This document shows positions 17,450 through 28,135 of a stretch of 64,000 nucleotides of DNA, one piece after another. Positions within the stretch are counted from its first letter, which is position 1; the number at the start of each line of letters is the position of its first letter. The notes beneath the pieces were generated by a model. That model ran no database searches, had not been told where the DNA came from, and saw only the letters and a list, made by a program, of their open reading frames with translations. The position numbers and the translations under genes were made by a program. The stretch is from Thalassotalea algicola (GTDB lineage Bacteria > Pseudomonadota > Gammaproteobacteria > Enterobacterales > Alteromonadaceae), in the NCBI RefSeq assembly GCF_012932965.1, contig NZ_JABBXH010000003.1:124001-188000 (forward strand), in the 5' to 3' direction.

Positions 17450-19897
17450 ATGAAGAAAACCTTTGTTAGCGTTCCCTTAAAACTGCTAAGCCTAATATTA
17501 GGTACGCTCTTACTAATGAGTGCAGGGTTTTCGACACTTTCACTTTGGCGACTTCAAGCCGAATTTCAGCAATTTCAACATGATAAATTAGTCATGGGGA
17601 GCAATCAGTTCGGCGTAGAAAAAGACAGCTTAGATAATCAGTTAAGAATTTGGGTTGAATCCTTTTCTGATATTGTAGGAGTTGCTGAACAACAAGACTT
17701 TTCTAAACTAACCAATGCTATCGCGGAACAGTTTTATGCGTTGCAACTGCATTTAAATGTTGAAAAACTCTGGCTAGTAGACGAAAACTTGCAAACTTTA
17801 TGGCTTTCTCCTGATTTTACGCCAAGATTAGTGCGAGAGCATGCCAGTGAAGTATTAAAAATTCAGGAGCCGTTTAGTGCTATTCATTGTGAAAGTGATT
17901 GCCAGTTATACACGAGTGTTCCAGTAATAAACGGTGATGGAAATATAGCGGTTATTACCATGTCAGCATCACTGATCGACGTAATCTTTTTATTAAATAA
18001 AAGCTTAGAAAGTGAGGTTGCTGTAGTCAGCTTGCCAGTGGCAGATAAACTGCACTTGGATAAGGCATCATTTATCTCTATGTCAGACCAAGATCTCACT
18101 AGCACATTATTCAATCAATCCTACCCCGAAGTTGAATTACAGGAAGTATTGTTAGAGGGGATGGAACTGACCAATGAGCAAGATTATTTTTTGATGAACT
18201 TGGTACCACTGGCTACTACGGATAAACGCAATTACTTCTTAGTGTTGATCGACAATGTTAGTGAATTTAAAGAGAAAAACGAAAGCTACCGTCGATATTT
18301 TCTAATTACTGAGTTGCTGATTTTCGTAGCACTGGCGCTATTGGTCTTTTTCATTACTAGCCCGTTTACTCGCCGACTCATAAACTTAGCAAATGCACTT
18401 CCTTTGCTGGCACAAAAAGAGTTTGTTGAGTTTCGTAAGGTGCCGCTGACAAGGCGAAGCTTCTTTGTTGATGAGCTCGATATTTTAGCTAATTCAGCAC
18501 AAGAACTTAGCTTTGAGCTAGAGCAACTCAATATTGAAGTAGAACAAAAAACAAAAGAGCTAGAAAACATTGCGATGTATGACTTATTAACAGGTCTACC
18601 TAATCGCAACATGCTTAATCACCAATTACAAAAGTTAGTCGCCAATTTACACAGAATGTCTGGTGGTATCGGCGTACTATTTCTAGATTTAGATGATTTT
18701 AAGAAGGTAAATGATAGCCATGGACACGGTGAAGGAGATCGTTTACTTGAAGAAGCAGCCAACCGTGTAAGAACAAGTATTAAAAAGAGTGATCTTGCTT
18801 GTCGATTTGGTGGTGATGAATTTGTTGTCGTGCTGAATCAAATTCACTCGGTGGGTGATGCGTTAGTTGTTGCGGAAGATATTTTAAATCGCTTTAAAGC
18901 GCCCATAAAAATAGGTTCAAGCATTTTTTATGTTTCAACAAGTATTGGGGTTGTGTTTAGTGATGATGAAACGCATCGTGCCGATGACTTGGTTAGTTTT
19001 GCTGATATTGCTATGTATGAAGCAAAGAATAATGGTGGATCTCAGTACCATGTTTATCACCCTGATATGTTTAAGCGAGTTGCGAAACGAGTTGAGCTAG
19101 AAGGTGAAGTACGACAAGCTCTTCTTAAGAAGCAATTTAGCATTGCAATGCAACCTCAGTTGGCTGCAAAAGATAAAAAATTAATAGGTTTTGAAGCTTT
19201 ACTGCGCTGGGAGCACCCTGATAGAGGGATGATACCACCAGATGAGTTTATTCCTATTTTAGAAAACTCAGAATACATGATAGAACTTGGCTACTGGGTA
19301 ATGCGAAGGTGCTTTGAATTAACTGCTGAATTTATTGAACAAGGTTTGGTGGATGTTAGAGTGGCGATAAATTTGTCCGCGATGCAGTTTCTAGATCCTC
19401 ACCTGAGCGATTATTTACGCCAACTTATGCGTCGATTTAATATTCCTGCTAAGCACTTCGAACTAGAGCTTACAGAGCAAACCTTAGTGTCAGATATAGA
19501 TAAGGCAATCAATGTAATGTATAGCCTGAAAAATATTGGCTTTAGCTTTGCTATTGATGACTTTGGCACAGGGTATTCTTCACTAGCTTACTTAAAGAAA
19601 ATGCCGGTTGATGTAATTAAAATAGATAAGAGTTTTGTTTTCGGTATGTTGGAAAATCATTCTGATTATCAAATTATTATGTCGACTATTGCTATGGTGA
19701 AAAATTTAGGACTGATTGTGGTTGCAGAGGGAGTTGAGAGTGGTGCTCAACTTCGAAGCTTGACCATGAATGATTGTGATATTATCCAAGGTTATTACTT
19801 CTCGAAGCCTGTTCCTGAGAAAGAGCTCAATGAATTTATAAGCGAAAAGATTCTTGATGGTTATTGGAAGACACAGGTTAAAAAAGACGCCACATAG
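17450..19897 (+). CDS. Membrane GGDEF-EAL cyclic-di-GMP enzyme
   Basis: This 815-residue inner-membrane protein has one helix at about 11-30, a periplasmic sensor region, and a second helix at about 282-303. A HAMP-like/coiled linker ending ENIAMYDLLTGLPNRN is followed by GGDEF (residues 454-458, RFGGDEF) and EAL (582-584, FEALLRWEH). EAL-domain catalytic signatures NLS, ELTEQ, DDFGTGYSSLAYLK and EGVES are all present, so phosphodiesterase activity is likely. GGDEF also looks intact, but the usual RxxD inhibitory site upstream is KKSD. It is the last gene of the unit with the PBP-like protein and the barrel; the periplasmic domain may sense via that protein. Confidence 0.9.
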   Translation: MKKTFVSVPLKLLSLILGTLLLMSAGFSTLSLWRLQAEFQQFQHDKLVMGSNQFGVEKDSLDNQLRIWVESFSDIVGVAEQQDFSKLTNAIAEQFYALQLHLNVEKLWLVDENLQTLWLSPDFTPRLVREHASEVLKIQEPFSAIHCESDCQLYTSVPVINGDGNIAVITMSASLIDVIFLLNKSLESEVAVVSLPVADKLHLDKASFISMSDQDLTSTLFNQSYPEVELQEVLLEGMELTNEQDYFLMNLVPLATTDKRNYFLVLIDNVSEFKEKNESYRRYFLITELLIFVALALLVFFITSPFTRRLINLANALPLLAQKEFVEFRKVPLTRRSFFVDELDILANSAQELSFELEQLNIEVEQKTKELENIAMYDLLTGLPNRNMLNHQLQKLVANLHRMSGGIGVLFLDLDDFKKVNDSHGHGEGDRLLEEAANRVRTSIKKSDLACRFGGDEFVVVLNQIHSVGDALVVAEDILNRFKAPIKIGSSIFYVSTSIGVVFSDDETHRADDLVSFADIAMYEAKNNGGSQYHVYHPDMFKRVAKRVELEGEVRQALLKKQFSIAMQPQLAAKDKKLIGFEALLRWEHPDRGMIPPDEFIPILENSEYMIELGYWVMRRCFELTAEFIEQGLVDVRVAINLSAMQFLDPHLSDYLRQLMRRFNIPAKHFELELTEQTLVSDIDKAINVMYSLKNIGFSFAIDDFGTGYSSLAYLKKMPVDVIKIDKSFVFGMLENHSDYQIIMSTIAMVKNLGLIVVAEGVESGAQLRSLTMNDCDIIQGYYFSKPVPEKELNEFISEKILDGYWKTQVKKDAT

Positions 19898-19911
19898 GTT
19901 AATAGTCAATT

Positions 19912-20571
19912 ATGATAACTTGGTCAGATTTACTCGCCGAAGAAAAGCAACAAGATTACCTTAAAGAAACACTCCATTACGTTGACGCAAGACGATCAGA
20001 AGGCGTGACCGTTTATCCACCCAAGGAAGAGGTTTTTAGTGCTTTTAACGAGCCTGAATTTGAACGAATTAAAGTCGTGATTCTAGGGCAGGACCCTTAT
20101 CACGGTGCTAACCAAGCTCATGGTTTATGCTTCTCAGTGAAGCCCGAAGTTAAAACGCCACCATCATTGGCTAACATATACAAAGAGTTAGCCAATGATA
20201 TTAAAGACTTTAAAATACCTAATCATGGTTACTTGCATTCTTGGGCAGAACAAGGAGTATTTTTACTTAATACTGTATTAACGGTGGAAGAAGGGCAAGC
20301 GCACTCTCATAAACATTTAGGGTGGGAAACATTTACCGATAATGTAATTAAAATGCTTAGTGAACACGGTCAAGGTATTGTATTTATGCTTTGGGGAACA
20401 CACGCTCAAAAGAAAGGAAAGTCTATTGATACCAACAAGCATATCGTTTTAAAAGCACCTCATCCTTCGCCTTTATCGGCGCATCGCGGCTTTTTAGGTT
20501 GTCGTCACTTTTCAAAAGCTAATCAGTTGCTGGAAGAGCAAGGCAAAACTCCGATCAATTGGCAGGTGTAA
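19912..20571 (+). CDS. ung: Uracil-DNA glycosylase
   Basis: This 219-residue enzyme removes uracil from DNA in base-excision repair. GQDPYH is at 59-64 with catalytic Asp61, the AHGLCFSV segment follows, and [11 protein letters not shown] with the second catalytic His lies near residue 185. Length and motifs match family 1 UDG. It starts 14 bases after the GGDEF/EAL stop and ends 4 bases before the convergent diguanylate cyclase; no terminator is visible between them. Confidence 0.97.
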   Translation: MITWSDLLAEEKQQDYLKETLHYVDARRSEGVTVYPPKEEVFSAFNEPEFERIKVVILGQDPYHGANQAHGLCFSVKPEVKTPPSLANIYKELANDIKDFKIPNHGYLHSWAEQGVFLLNTVLTVEEGQAHSHKHLGWETFTDNVIKMLSEHGQGIVFMLWGTHAQKKGKSIDTNKHIVLKAPHPSPLSAHRGFLGCRHFSKANQLLEEQGKTPINWQV

Positions 20572-20575
20572 CTCG

Positions 20576-21664
20576 TTAAGCAACCTTTGGGGCTGTCTGA
20601 TTTCTTCCTTGTGCTTTGGCTTCATAAAGCGCTTCGTCCGCTCTATGCAATGCTTGATTAATTGACGTATTCTCTTCTATTTGGCACATGCCAATACTTG
20701 TGGTGCAGGAAATTGATTGATTCTGATACGGCACTTCACACTTTCTTATAGCAGCATGAATTTTTTCTGAAAATGTATCAGCATGAGCAATATCCGTTTG
20801 TGGCAAAATAAAGAGAAACTCTTCTCCTCCCCATCGGGCAACGGTATCTTGTGCACGAATTTGTGTCTTAAACAGTTCTGCAAGTTTTATCAATACCTGA
20901 TCGCCCGCATCGTGCCCGTGTGTATCATTAATCGCTTTAAAATGGTCGATATCACATAAAAGTACAGTTAGCGGCTGATTTGTTCGTAGCATGCGGTGAT
21001 ATTCATAATCTAGTTTTGATAACGCATCACGGCGATTCGATAACTTAGTCAGGGGATCATAATTTGCTAAGCGCTCAAATTCCTTACTTATTTCTAACGT
21101 GCTTTTATGTGATTTTTCTCGAGAATATTCATAAAAGGAAGATAAGAAAGTAACGGTTAGAAAGGAATAAATTAGTCGAGTTTTAAAGTCTGGGTCGTAA
21201 CTTGTGGCGAGCAACTGACCGTCAGGAAAAAATAGCAACGTACAAATTATGATAAGGAATATGCTTAAATCGACAAGGCCACGCTTTAATCCGTGAAGGA
21301 ATAACGCTACAGGAGCGACCATAAATATCCATAGTGGACCGGTATTATTGGTTCCACCTGAATAAATAAGGTAAATCATCAGTGCTGTTAGAGAATAGAG
21401 TATGATATTTGATGATAAATCGACATTGCTGGTTTTTTTTTGCATGTAAAAACCAATCAAATATACAGCACTAGCGATATACAATATTGATGAGAGCAGC
21501 CAGTTTCCAATAAAAGCCGCATTTGTAGCCATTAGAAAAGTAATTGACATACCGACAAACGAAAACAGGTTTACAACGTACTTTCGGCGATACGTTTCGT
21601 CTGGGTTATTGTCGTCTAAGCCTGCTCTGAAATAAGCAAGCAATAACTGCTTCAAATACTTCAT
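20576..21664 (-). CDS. Membrane diguanylate cyclase (GGDEF)
   Basis: The protein has about 362 residues from the ATG at 21662-21664; a TTG 9 bases upstream is possible. About six N-terminal helices (residues 25-185) are followed by a GGDEF domain with active-site motif RWGGEEF. A complete RxxD inhibitory site (RAQD) lies five residues before the motif, so product inhibition is expected. FKAINDTHGHDAGDQVL and the SIGM segment are typical of active cyclases that make c-di-GMP. The sensor part resembles no named domain that I can identify. It is transcribed alone, convergent with ung. Confidence 0.9.
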   Translation of the reverse strand: MKYLKQLLLAYFRAGLDDNNPDETYRRKYVVNLFSFVGMSITFLMATNAAFIGNWLLSSILYIASAVYLIGFYMQKKTSNVDLSSNIILYSLTALMIYLIYSGGTNNTGPLWIFMVAPVALFLHGLKRGLVDLSIFLIIICTLLFFPDGQLLATSYDPDFKTRLIYSFLTVTFLSSFYEYSREKSHKSTLEISKEFERLANYDPLTKLSNRRDALSKLDYEYHRMLRTNQPLTVLLCDIDHFKAINDTHGHDAGDQVLIKLAELFKTQIRAQDTVARWGGEEFLFILPQTDIAHADTFSEKIHAAIRKCEVPYQNQSISCTTSIGMCQIEENTSINQALHRADEALYEAKAQGRNQTAPKVA

Positions 21665-21774
21665 CAGTGCCAATATATAATATTTATTCTATTAATCCTA
21701 TCGAATGAGATAATTAAGGTTTGTTGCGTTTAAAACAATGCCTTTGCTTGTAAGTAACAAACAAAGGCAAGTTA

Positions 21775-23592
21775 CTATTTGAATGTGCTGGTAACGTGTG
21801 CCGCAAACTCGTCGGCGCCCATGAATCCGGTCACTCGTTTATTGCTTACTTCTAACCCGTTTTTATCGAAAAACAGAATAGAAGGCAGGCCGAATACATC
21901 AAAGTGTTCCATTAATTCAATGGAATTGTCTGATCCTGTGTCAGTTAAATCAATTTGCACAAGCATAGTGTTAGCTAATGATTTCTGCACCTGTTCTGTA
22001 GGAAAGGTGTACTCTTCGAATTCTTTACAAGCAACGCACCAGTCAGCATATAGATCCAACATCACAGTTTCACCTTGTTTATTAGCTTGCGCTATTGTTT
22101 GTTGCAATTCGGCTAAGCTCTCAACTCTCGTGAAGTGTTTTTGGTTACTAGTGGCAGCGCCATGTTGAACTGCCACTTGTGTTGGAAATGTTAGTTGGTA
22201 AAGCTTGTTAGCACCATAAAACAGCATTAAGAAGATAATTAGTGATCTAAAACCGTACCAGAAATTTTTGCTACTAGACTGGTTAGCGACATAGAAATAA
22301 GTCGCACTACCGAGAAGTAATATTGCCCATAAAACACTTGATATGTCAGTAGGCAAGAAGCGTTCTAACAAGAAAATTGGTACAGCGAGTAGCAATAGGC
22401 CAAAAACATTCTTGATAATGTTCATCCAATTACCAGCTTTCGGCAGCAGTTTCCCGCCTGAGCTTCCCAAAACTAATAACGGCAAACCCATACCAATACT
22501 TAAAGCATAAAGTGCAGCTGCACCTAAAACAATATCACCAGTTTGAGAGATATAAATGAGCGCACCAGTTAATGGCGCCGTAGTACATGGTGATGCAACT
22601 AATCCTGAAATTGCGCCCATAGATAGCACGCCAGTATAAGAACCGCCTTCTTGCTTATTACTCATTTCATTGAGCTTGCTTTGCCAACTAGCAGGTAATG
22701 CTAGGTTAAACATGCCAAACATTGAAAGTGCTAGGAAAATAAATAGAACACTCAATACGATAAGTACGGCTGGGTGTTGAAACATAGCTTGAAATTGTGC
22801 GCCAGCTAATGCAACGACAACCCCTAGAATAGTATAAGTAATCGCCATGCCTTGAACATAGAAAAATGACAAACTAAATGCACGTTTAGTCGATAGATTG
22901 TCACCTTGTCCAACGATTATACCTGTTAAAATGGGGTACATTGGAAATACACAGGGAGTGAACGATAACAATAGTCCACCCGTGAAGAAGGCGATTAACG
23001 TAACAAGTAAGCTTTCATTTTGTAGTAGTGATAATAATTCAAATTGTTCACTTCCGTTGCTAACTGTTGCTTCTTCAGGTGCAGTATCACTAACCTCTAA
23101 TGCCGCTAATACATTAGCATTATCTCTTGCGGTAACAGGTAATAATTCAATTGTTTTAGTTGTTGGTGGATAACATAAGCCTTTCTTAGCACAGCCTTGA
23201 TAACGAACACTAACAATTGCACCCTCATTGGTACTTATAATTGGAATGGTAAATTCAACATCTTCGTCGAATATTTGCTGTACACCAAAAAATTCATCTT
23301 CATGTTCAATTCCCTGGGGTAGAACAACTTCATCGATGGTTGCGTTTTCTGCGGTTATTTTGAATTGGTGACGATATAAGTAGTAGCCATCTTTGACATT
23401 AAAGCTTACCTGCAACTTGTCATTGTTTTGGTGAAAATCAAAAACAAATGCTTCATCAACCTTTAGAAATTCATCGTCATTACTGAATAAGCTGGACGAC
23501 GATGTATCAAAAAGACTATTTTGAGCCAGTGTCAACGGGGTAAATAATGTGATTGCTAACCAAGCGACCAATAGTAAAGAAAACTGTTTCAT
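21775..23592 (-). CDS. dsbD: Thiol:disulfide interchange protein DsbD
   Basis: This 605-residue protein carries electrons from cytoplasmic thioredoxin to periplasmic DsbC/CcmG. It has a signal peptide, an N-terminal immunoglobulin-like domain with the redox pair in GCAKKGLCYPP, and eight membrane helices containing FTPCVFPMYPILTG and SPCTTAPLTGAL (one redox Cys each). The C-terminal thioredoxin domain carries DWCVACKEFE. All six catalytic cysteines are seen. The gene begins 3 bases after the cutA stop; the cutA-dsbD order is the classical enterobacterial one. Confidence 0.97.
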   Translation of the reverse strand: MKQFSLLLVAWLAITLFTPLTLAQNSLFDTSSSSLFSNDDEFLKVDEAFVFDFHQNNDKLQVSFNVKDGYYLYRHQFKITAENATIDEVVLPQGIEHEDEFFGVQQIFDEDVEFTIPIISTNEGAIVSVRYQGCAKKGLCYPPTTKTIELLPVTARDNANVLAALEVSDTAPEEATVSNGSEQFELLSLLQNESLLVTLIAFFTGGLLLSFTPCVFPMYPILTGIIVGQGDNLSTKRAFSLSFFYVQGMAITYTILGVVVALAGAQFQAMFQHPAVLIVLSVLFIFLALSMFGMFNLALPASWQSKLNEMSNKQEGGSYTGVLSMGAISGLVASPCTTAPLTGALIYISQTGDIVLGAAALYALSIGMGLPLLVLGSSGGKLLPKAGNWMNIIKNVFGLLLLAVPIFLLERFLPTDISSVLWAILLLGSATYFYVANQSSSKNFWYGFRSLIIFLMLFYGANKLYQLTFPTQVAVQHGAATSNQKHFTRVESLAELQQTIAQANKQGETVMLDLYADWCVACKEFEEYTFPTEQVQKSLANTMLVQIDLTDTGSDNSIELMEHFDVFGLPSILFFDKNGLEVSNKRVTGFMGADEFAAHVTSTFK

Positions 23593-23595
23593 AAA

Positions 23596-23907
23596 TTACT
23601 TCAACGAACCTGTAATCCAGTCTAAATAACCTTCATCACCTTGCTGGATATCCAAAGCGACAATTTCCGGCACATCATAAGAATGAAGTTGCTTAATTTT
23701 GTTTGAAAGTTTACCAAACAAATTGGCTGACGTTTTGATCAGCAACATTACTTCTTCATCTTGTTCAATCTTTCCTTGCCATTGGTAGATAGACGTTACG
23801 CCTGGCATTATATTTACGCAAGCGGCTAACTGCTCGCTTACTAACACCTTTGCAATTTCTTCTGCCAATATTTTATTAGGGCAAGTACACAATACAACTT
23901 GAAACAT
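23596..23907 (-). CDS. cutA: Divalent-cation tolerance protein CutA
   Basis: This 103-residue protein has the CutA1 signature: VLCTCPNKILAEEIAKVLV, LAACVNIMPGVTSIYQWQGKI and YDVPEIVALDI. Family members form very stable trimers; the link to copper tolerance in E. coli may be indirect through the downstream dsbD. It is the first gene of the minus-strand cutA-dsbD operon and is divergent from fxsA. Confidence 0.96.
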   Translation of the reverse strand: MFQVVLCTCPNKILAEEIAKVLVSEQLAACVNIMPGVTSIYQWQGKIEQDEEVMLLIKTSANLFGKLSNKIKQLHSYDVPEIVALDIQQGDEGYLDWITGSLK

Positions 23908-23985
23908 AGTTCTTCAGCAGTTTGTACAATAATGGGCTACTTTTAACATTTTGCTGGCCAGAATGCACTGGCAATTGTCTTGTGG

Positions 23986-24010
23986 TTGAAAATGACCCGA
24001 CAACCCCCAT
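23986..24010 (+). promoter_or_regulatory. Sigma-32 heat-shock promoter upstream of fxsA-groESL
   Basis: TTGAAA at 23986-23991, a 13-base spacer and CCCCAT at 24005-24010 (followed by AT) match the RpoH consensus at every defined position. It lies 33 bases before the fxsA ATG and drives the same strand as groES-groEL. This implies that fxsA and the chaperonin genes form a heat-shock unit. Confidence 0.85.
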
Positions 24011-24042
24011 ATTAGTTTCAATAAATTTTGAAGAGTTAAGTT

Positions 24043-24534
24043 ATGTTTCGCATTTTATTTTTGCTGTTTGTTGTTATTCCTATTATTGAAATCGCTGTTT
24101 TAATGCAGGTAGGTTCGTTAATTGGCGCTTGGCCAACAGTTGCTATTGTTGTGATAACAGCTTGGCTAGGCGCAAAAAATGTAAAAGCGCAAGGCATCGC
24201 GACAGTACAGAACCTACAAACCAAAATGGCCCAAGGTGAAGCGCCTTCAGAAGAGATAGTTGCTGGTTTACTGTTATTAGTTGCAGGTGTGTTACTCGTA
24301 ACGCCCGGTTTTGTAACTGATGCATTTGGCTTGTCGTTATTAGTGCCGCAAGTTCGTTTGGCGTTGGTAAAAAGCGTGCAACAGCATTTGTCTGTTCAAA
24401 CCGTTGGAGCATCGGGGTTCAGTTATAGTGCTCAGTCATTTAGCCAAGAAGAGCACGTTGATAGCTATGAAGAAGCTAAGCACCACGTTCATCAAGGAAA
24501 AACTATTGATGGCGAATTTGAGCGTAAAGACTAA
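24043..24534 (+). CDS. fxsA: FxsA family membrane protein
   Basis: This 163-residue protein has three or four hydrophobic segments: LFLLFVVIPIIEIAVLMQVG, TVAIVVITAWLGA, and LLLLVAGVLLVTPGFVTDAFG. The last is the FxsA signature. E. coli FxsA overproduction blocks phage T7 exclusion by the F plasmid; the normal role is unknown. In many gammaproteobacteria fxsA lies directly before groES-groEL, as here. The upstream sigma-32 promoter suggests that all three respond to heat. Confidence 0.93.
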   Translation: MFRILFLLFVVIPIIEIAVLMQVGSLIGAWPTVAIVVITAWLGAKNVKAQGIATVQNLQTKMAQGEAPSEEIVAGLLLLVAGVLLVTPGFVTDAFGLSLLVPQVRLALVKSVQQHLSVQTVGASGFSYSAQSFSQEEHVDSYEEAKHHVHQGKTIDGEFERKD

Positions 24535-24553
24535 AATTTTTTTATTAGTAGGG

Positions 24554-24578
24554 TTGTAAACAAAAATTACGACCTTAT
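24554..24578 (+). promoter_or_regulatory. Possible second, weaker sigma-32 promoter before groES
   Basis: TTGTAA at 24554-24559 and CCTTAT at 24573-24578 are spaced by exactly 13 bases, the same geometry as the promoter before fxsA, but with one and two mismatches to the RpoH hexamers. It lies about 50 bases before the groES ATG. Inference only. Confidence 0.4.
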
Positions 24579-24628
24579 CTAATCTTCAAACTATTTTTAA
24601 CTAAACAATATTCTCAGGAGAGAAATCA

Positions 24629-24919
24629 ATGAGCATTCGTCCATTACACGATCGCGTAATCATCAAGCGTAAAGAAGTAGAGTCGAAATCTGCTGGCGGT
24701 ATCGTTTTAACGGGTAGCGCTGCTGAGAAATCAACTCGTGGTGAAGTTGTCGCAGTAGGTAACGGCCGTATTTTAGAAAACGGTGAAGTTCGCGCATTAG
24801 ACGTGAAAGTTGGTGACCAAGTTATCTTTAACGAAGGTTACGGCGTTAAAACTGAAAAAATCGACGGTGAAGAAGTACTGATCCTTTCGGAAGCTGACAT
24901 TTTAGCAATCGTTGAATAA
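24629..24919 (+). CDS. groS: Co-chaperonin GroES
   Basis: This 96-residue protein starts [18 protein letters not shown], contains the mobile loop with [11 protein letters not shown], and ends in the usual [11 protein letters not shown]. It caps the GroEL ring in the cytosol during protein folding. The ribosome site AGGAGAG precedes the ATG. groEL follows after 71 bases. Confidence 0.99.
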   Translation: MSIRPLHDRVIIKRKEVESKSAGGIVLTGSAAEKSTRGEVVAVGNGRILENGEVRALDVKVGDQVIFNEGYGVKTEKIDGEEVLILSEADILAIVE

Positions 24920-24978
24920 TTAGTATTTAAATCAATTTAATCGCATGGCTTTTTAGCGGTGCTATGTAAAGAATATAG

Positions 24979-26640
<1,662 letters not shown>

Positions 26641-26950
26641 TATTGTTTGATTAAGTGATTTACTTCGTTATAGCCTTAAAACGCTTCGAATTAAATTACT
26701 TTCTCAGTGTAATATTTGCATATATCTAAGTTAAGAAAAGCCAGCATTTGCTGGCTTTTTTATTTAATGGAATCTGAAAATAAATAGATTATTCAAAAAA
26801 TCACCTTACCTTCTACACATTATTTATCGTGAATCTGTTTTTCCTGAATTCTGTACATAATGTTGCAAAAATTATGTGTATTATCCAATAGTTATTAGTA
26901 CAATTGACTTACTTATTCAGTTGTAACGATTACGTTATCAGGAAGATAGG
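26641..26950. other. Intergenic stretch between groEL and the DUF4136 lipoprotein gene
   Basis: These 310 bases carry no supportable gene. They hold the groEL terminator and an AT-rich stretch. Close to the lipoprotein gene lies an inverted repeat TAACG-ATTA-CGTTA (26924-26937), a possible operator 14 bases before the ATG. Confidence 0.6.
26736..26763 (+). terminator. Rho-independent terminator after groEL
   Basis: AAAAGCCAGC pairs with GCTGGCTTTT around an ATTT loop and is followed by more T. It is about 95 bases past the groEL stop. Confidence 0.92.
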
Positions 26951-27511
26951 ATGAAGAAGTTAAAGTTAGCAGTTTCGACACTATTGATTATGATATTGGC
27001 TGGCTGTGTACAAATGCCAGTTACAGAGGCTAATCGAGAGTCTCAGTTATCGATATCGAGTGTTCGCGATAAGCCTACCAGCTATAGTAAGGGAAGTACG
27101 TTCACAATCTTGCCCAAGTTTATTGAAAGCTCAACTTTCTCTAATTCACAAGTGCAAGGAATATACTCGTTATACGAACAAAACATTAAACAGCAACTAA
27201 TCGATGCAGGTTACCAAATTGCAGACTCTGGCAAAGGCGATTTCGAAGTAGGGTTTGCAATTGCGCTAGAGAAAGACGTAAGCGATCAGCTTCTTAGCGA
27301 AAAGTTTGGTATCTCACCAGGGTTGCATGTAACTGAAAACATGGAAAAAGGTAGTTTTCTTATCTATATTGAAGATACTGCTACAAAGCAAAGAGTATGG
27401 CGTGGTGCGGTTCAAGGCTTTGTGCATGATGAACTTACCGCAGAAAAGCGCGAGCAACGAACTAGTCATATTGTGAACGCGATCGTTTCACAATTTTTTA
27501 ACGCTGGTTAA
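26951..27511 (+). CDS. DUF4136-type lipoprotein
   Basis: This 186-residue protein has a lipoprotein signal peptide with lipobox LAGC (Cys19), so it should be lipid-anchored in the envelope. The region after it (YSKGSTFTILPKF, then QNIKQQLIDAGYQIAD and DFEVGFAI) fits DUF4136, whose members share a small alpha/beta fold of unknown function. GGAAGATAGG precedes the ATG. It lies just upstream of three DUF3016 genes in the same direction, with 29 bases to the first, so a shared transcript is likely. Confidence 0.8.
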   Translation: MKKLKLAVSTLLIMILAGCVQMPVTEANRESQLSISSVRDKPTSYSKGSTFTILPKFIESSTFSNSQVQGIYSLYEQNIKQQLIDAGYQIADSGKGDFEVGFAIALEKDVSDQLLSEKFGISPGLHVTENMEKGSFLIYIEDTATKQRVWRGAVQGFVHDELTAEKREQRTSHIVNAIVSQFFNAG

Positions 27512-27540
27512 CATTTTAGATCAGTTTTTTATTTATAAAT

Positions 27541-28056
27541 ATGATGAAATTAATTAGAAATATTTTTACAGCGTTGCTATTTACTACTTTTGTTAATTAC
27601 GGAAGTTTAGCACAAGCAGCAACAGTGGAAATTGAGTGGCTAGAGCCAGACAGTTATCGTGACCTACACCCAGGTGGAAATGCACGAGAAAAATTTCGAG
27701 AAAACGTTTTTGCAGAATTAGAACAAACGTTTAATGATTTGGTGACAGAGTTGCCAAACGACCAGGTTATGAAAATTGTCGTTAGAGATATAGATTTAGC
27801 TGGTTATGTAAATACTGAAAGTAAAACGCGCCGTAAGCGTTTTATCTCGGCTAAATATTTTCCGAGAATAAAGTTTACTTATAAGTTGTTTGATGCCGCA
27901 GGAAGTGTAATAAAAGCAGGTGGTGTAAACTTGAAAAAACCTGACTTTATTCAAACGGCAAAAGACAGCTACAAAGATACCGTTTTTGGCTATGAAAAAC
28001 AGATGATAGATGAGTGGTTTGCCTTTACCTTTGCGCCAAGAGAGCAAGAAGAGTAG
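27541..28056 (+). CDS. DUF3016 family secreted protein, copy 1 of 3
   Basis: This 171-residue protein has a signal peptide (cleavage likely after AQA). Family landmarks shared with the next two genes are YRDLHPGGNAREKFRE, then RDIDLAGYVN near residue 82, and a C-terminal GYEKQMIDEWF. Function of the family is unknown. This copy differs from the others in its central segment (KTRRKRFISAKYFPRIKF) and is separated from copy 2 by a terminator, so it may be expressed with the DUF4136 lipoprotein instead. Confidence 0.82.
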   Translation: MMKLIRNIFTALLFTTFVNYGSLAQAATVEIEWLEPDSYRDLHPGGNAREKFRENVFAELEQTFNDLVTELPNDQVMKIVVRDIDLAGYVNTESKTRRKRFISAKYFPRIKFTYKLFDAAGSVIKAGGVNLKKPDFIQTAKDSYKDTVFGYEKQMIDEWFAFTFAPREQEE

Positions 28057-28062
28057 AAAAAT

Positions 28063-28088
28063 AAAAGCCGCTGAACTAGCGGCTTTTT
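28063..28088 (+). terminator. Rho-independent terminator between DUF3016 copies 1 and 2
   Basis: AAAAGCCGCT pairs with AGCGGCTTTT around GAACT, followed by T-rich sequence. It splits the tandem array into two transcription units or sets a step-down in expression. Confidence 0.9.
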
Positions 28089-28135
28089 TATTGGTCGAAA
28101 CTGGAAGGGTTTGAAATTAAATAGGAGAGAAGGCG

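Noticed and set aside
20571-20580. Possible terminator between ung and the convergent diguanylate cyclase gene
   Set aside because: Only 4 bases separate the genes and no stem-loop with a T-run is seen there.
27006-27200. Plus-strand open frame inside the DUF4136 lipoprotein gene
   Set aside because: Out of frame with a gene that has a clear lipobox and domain; no start signal.
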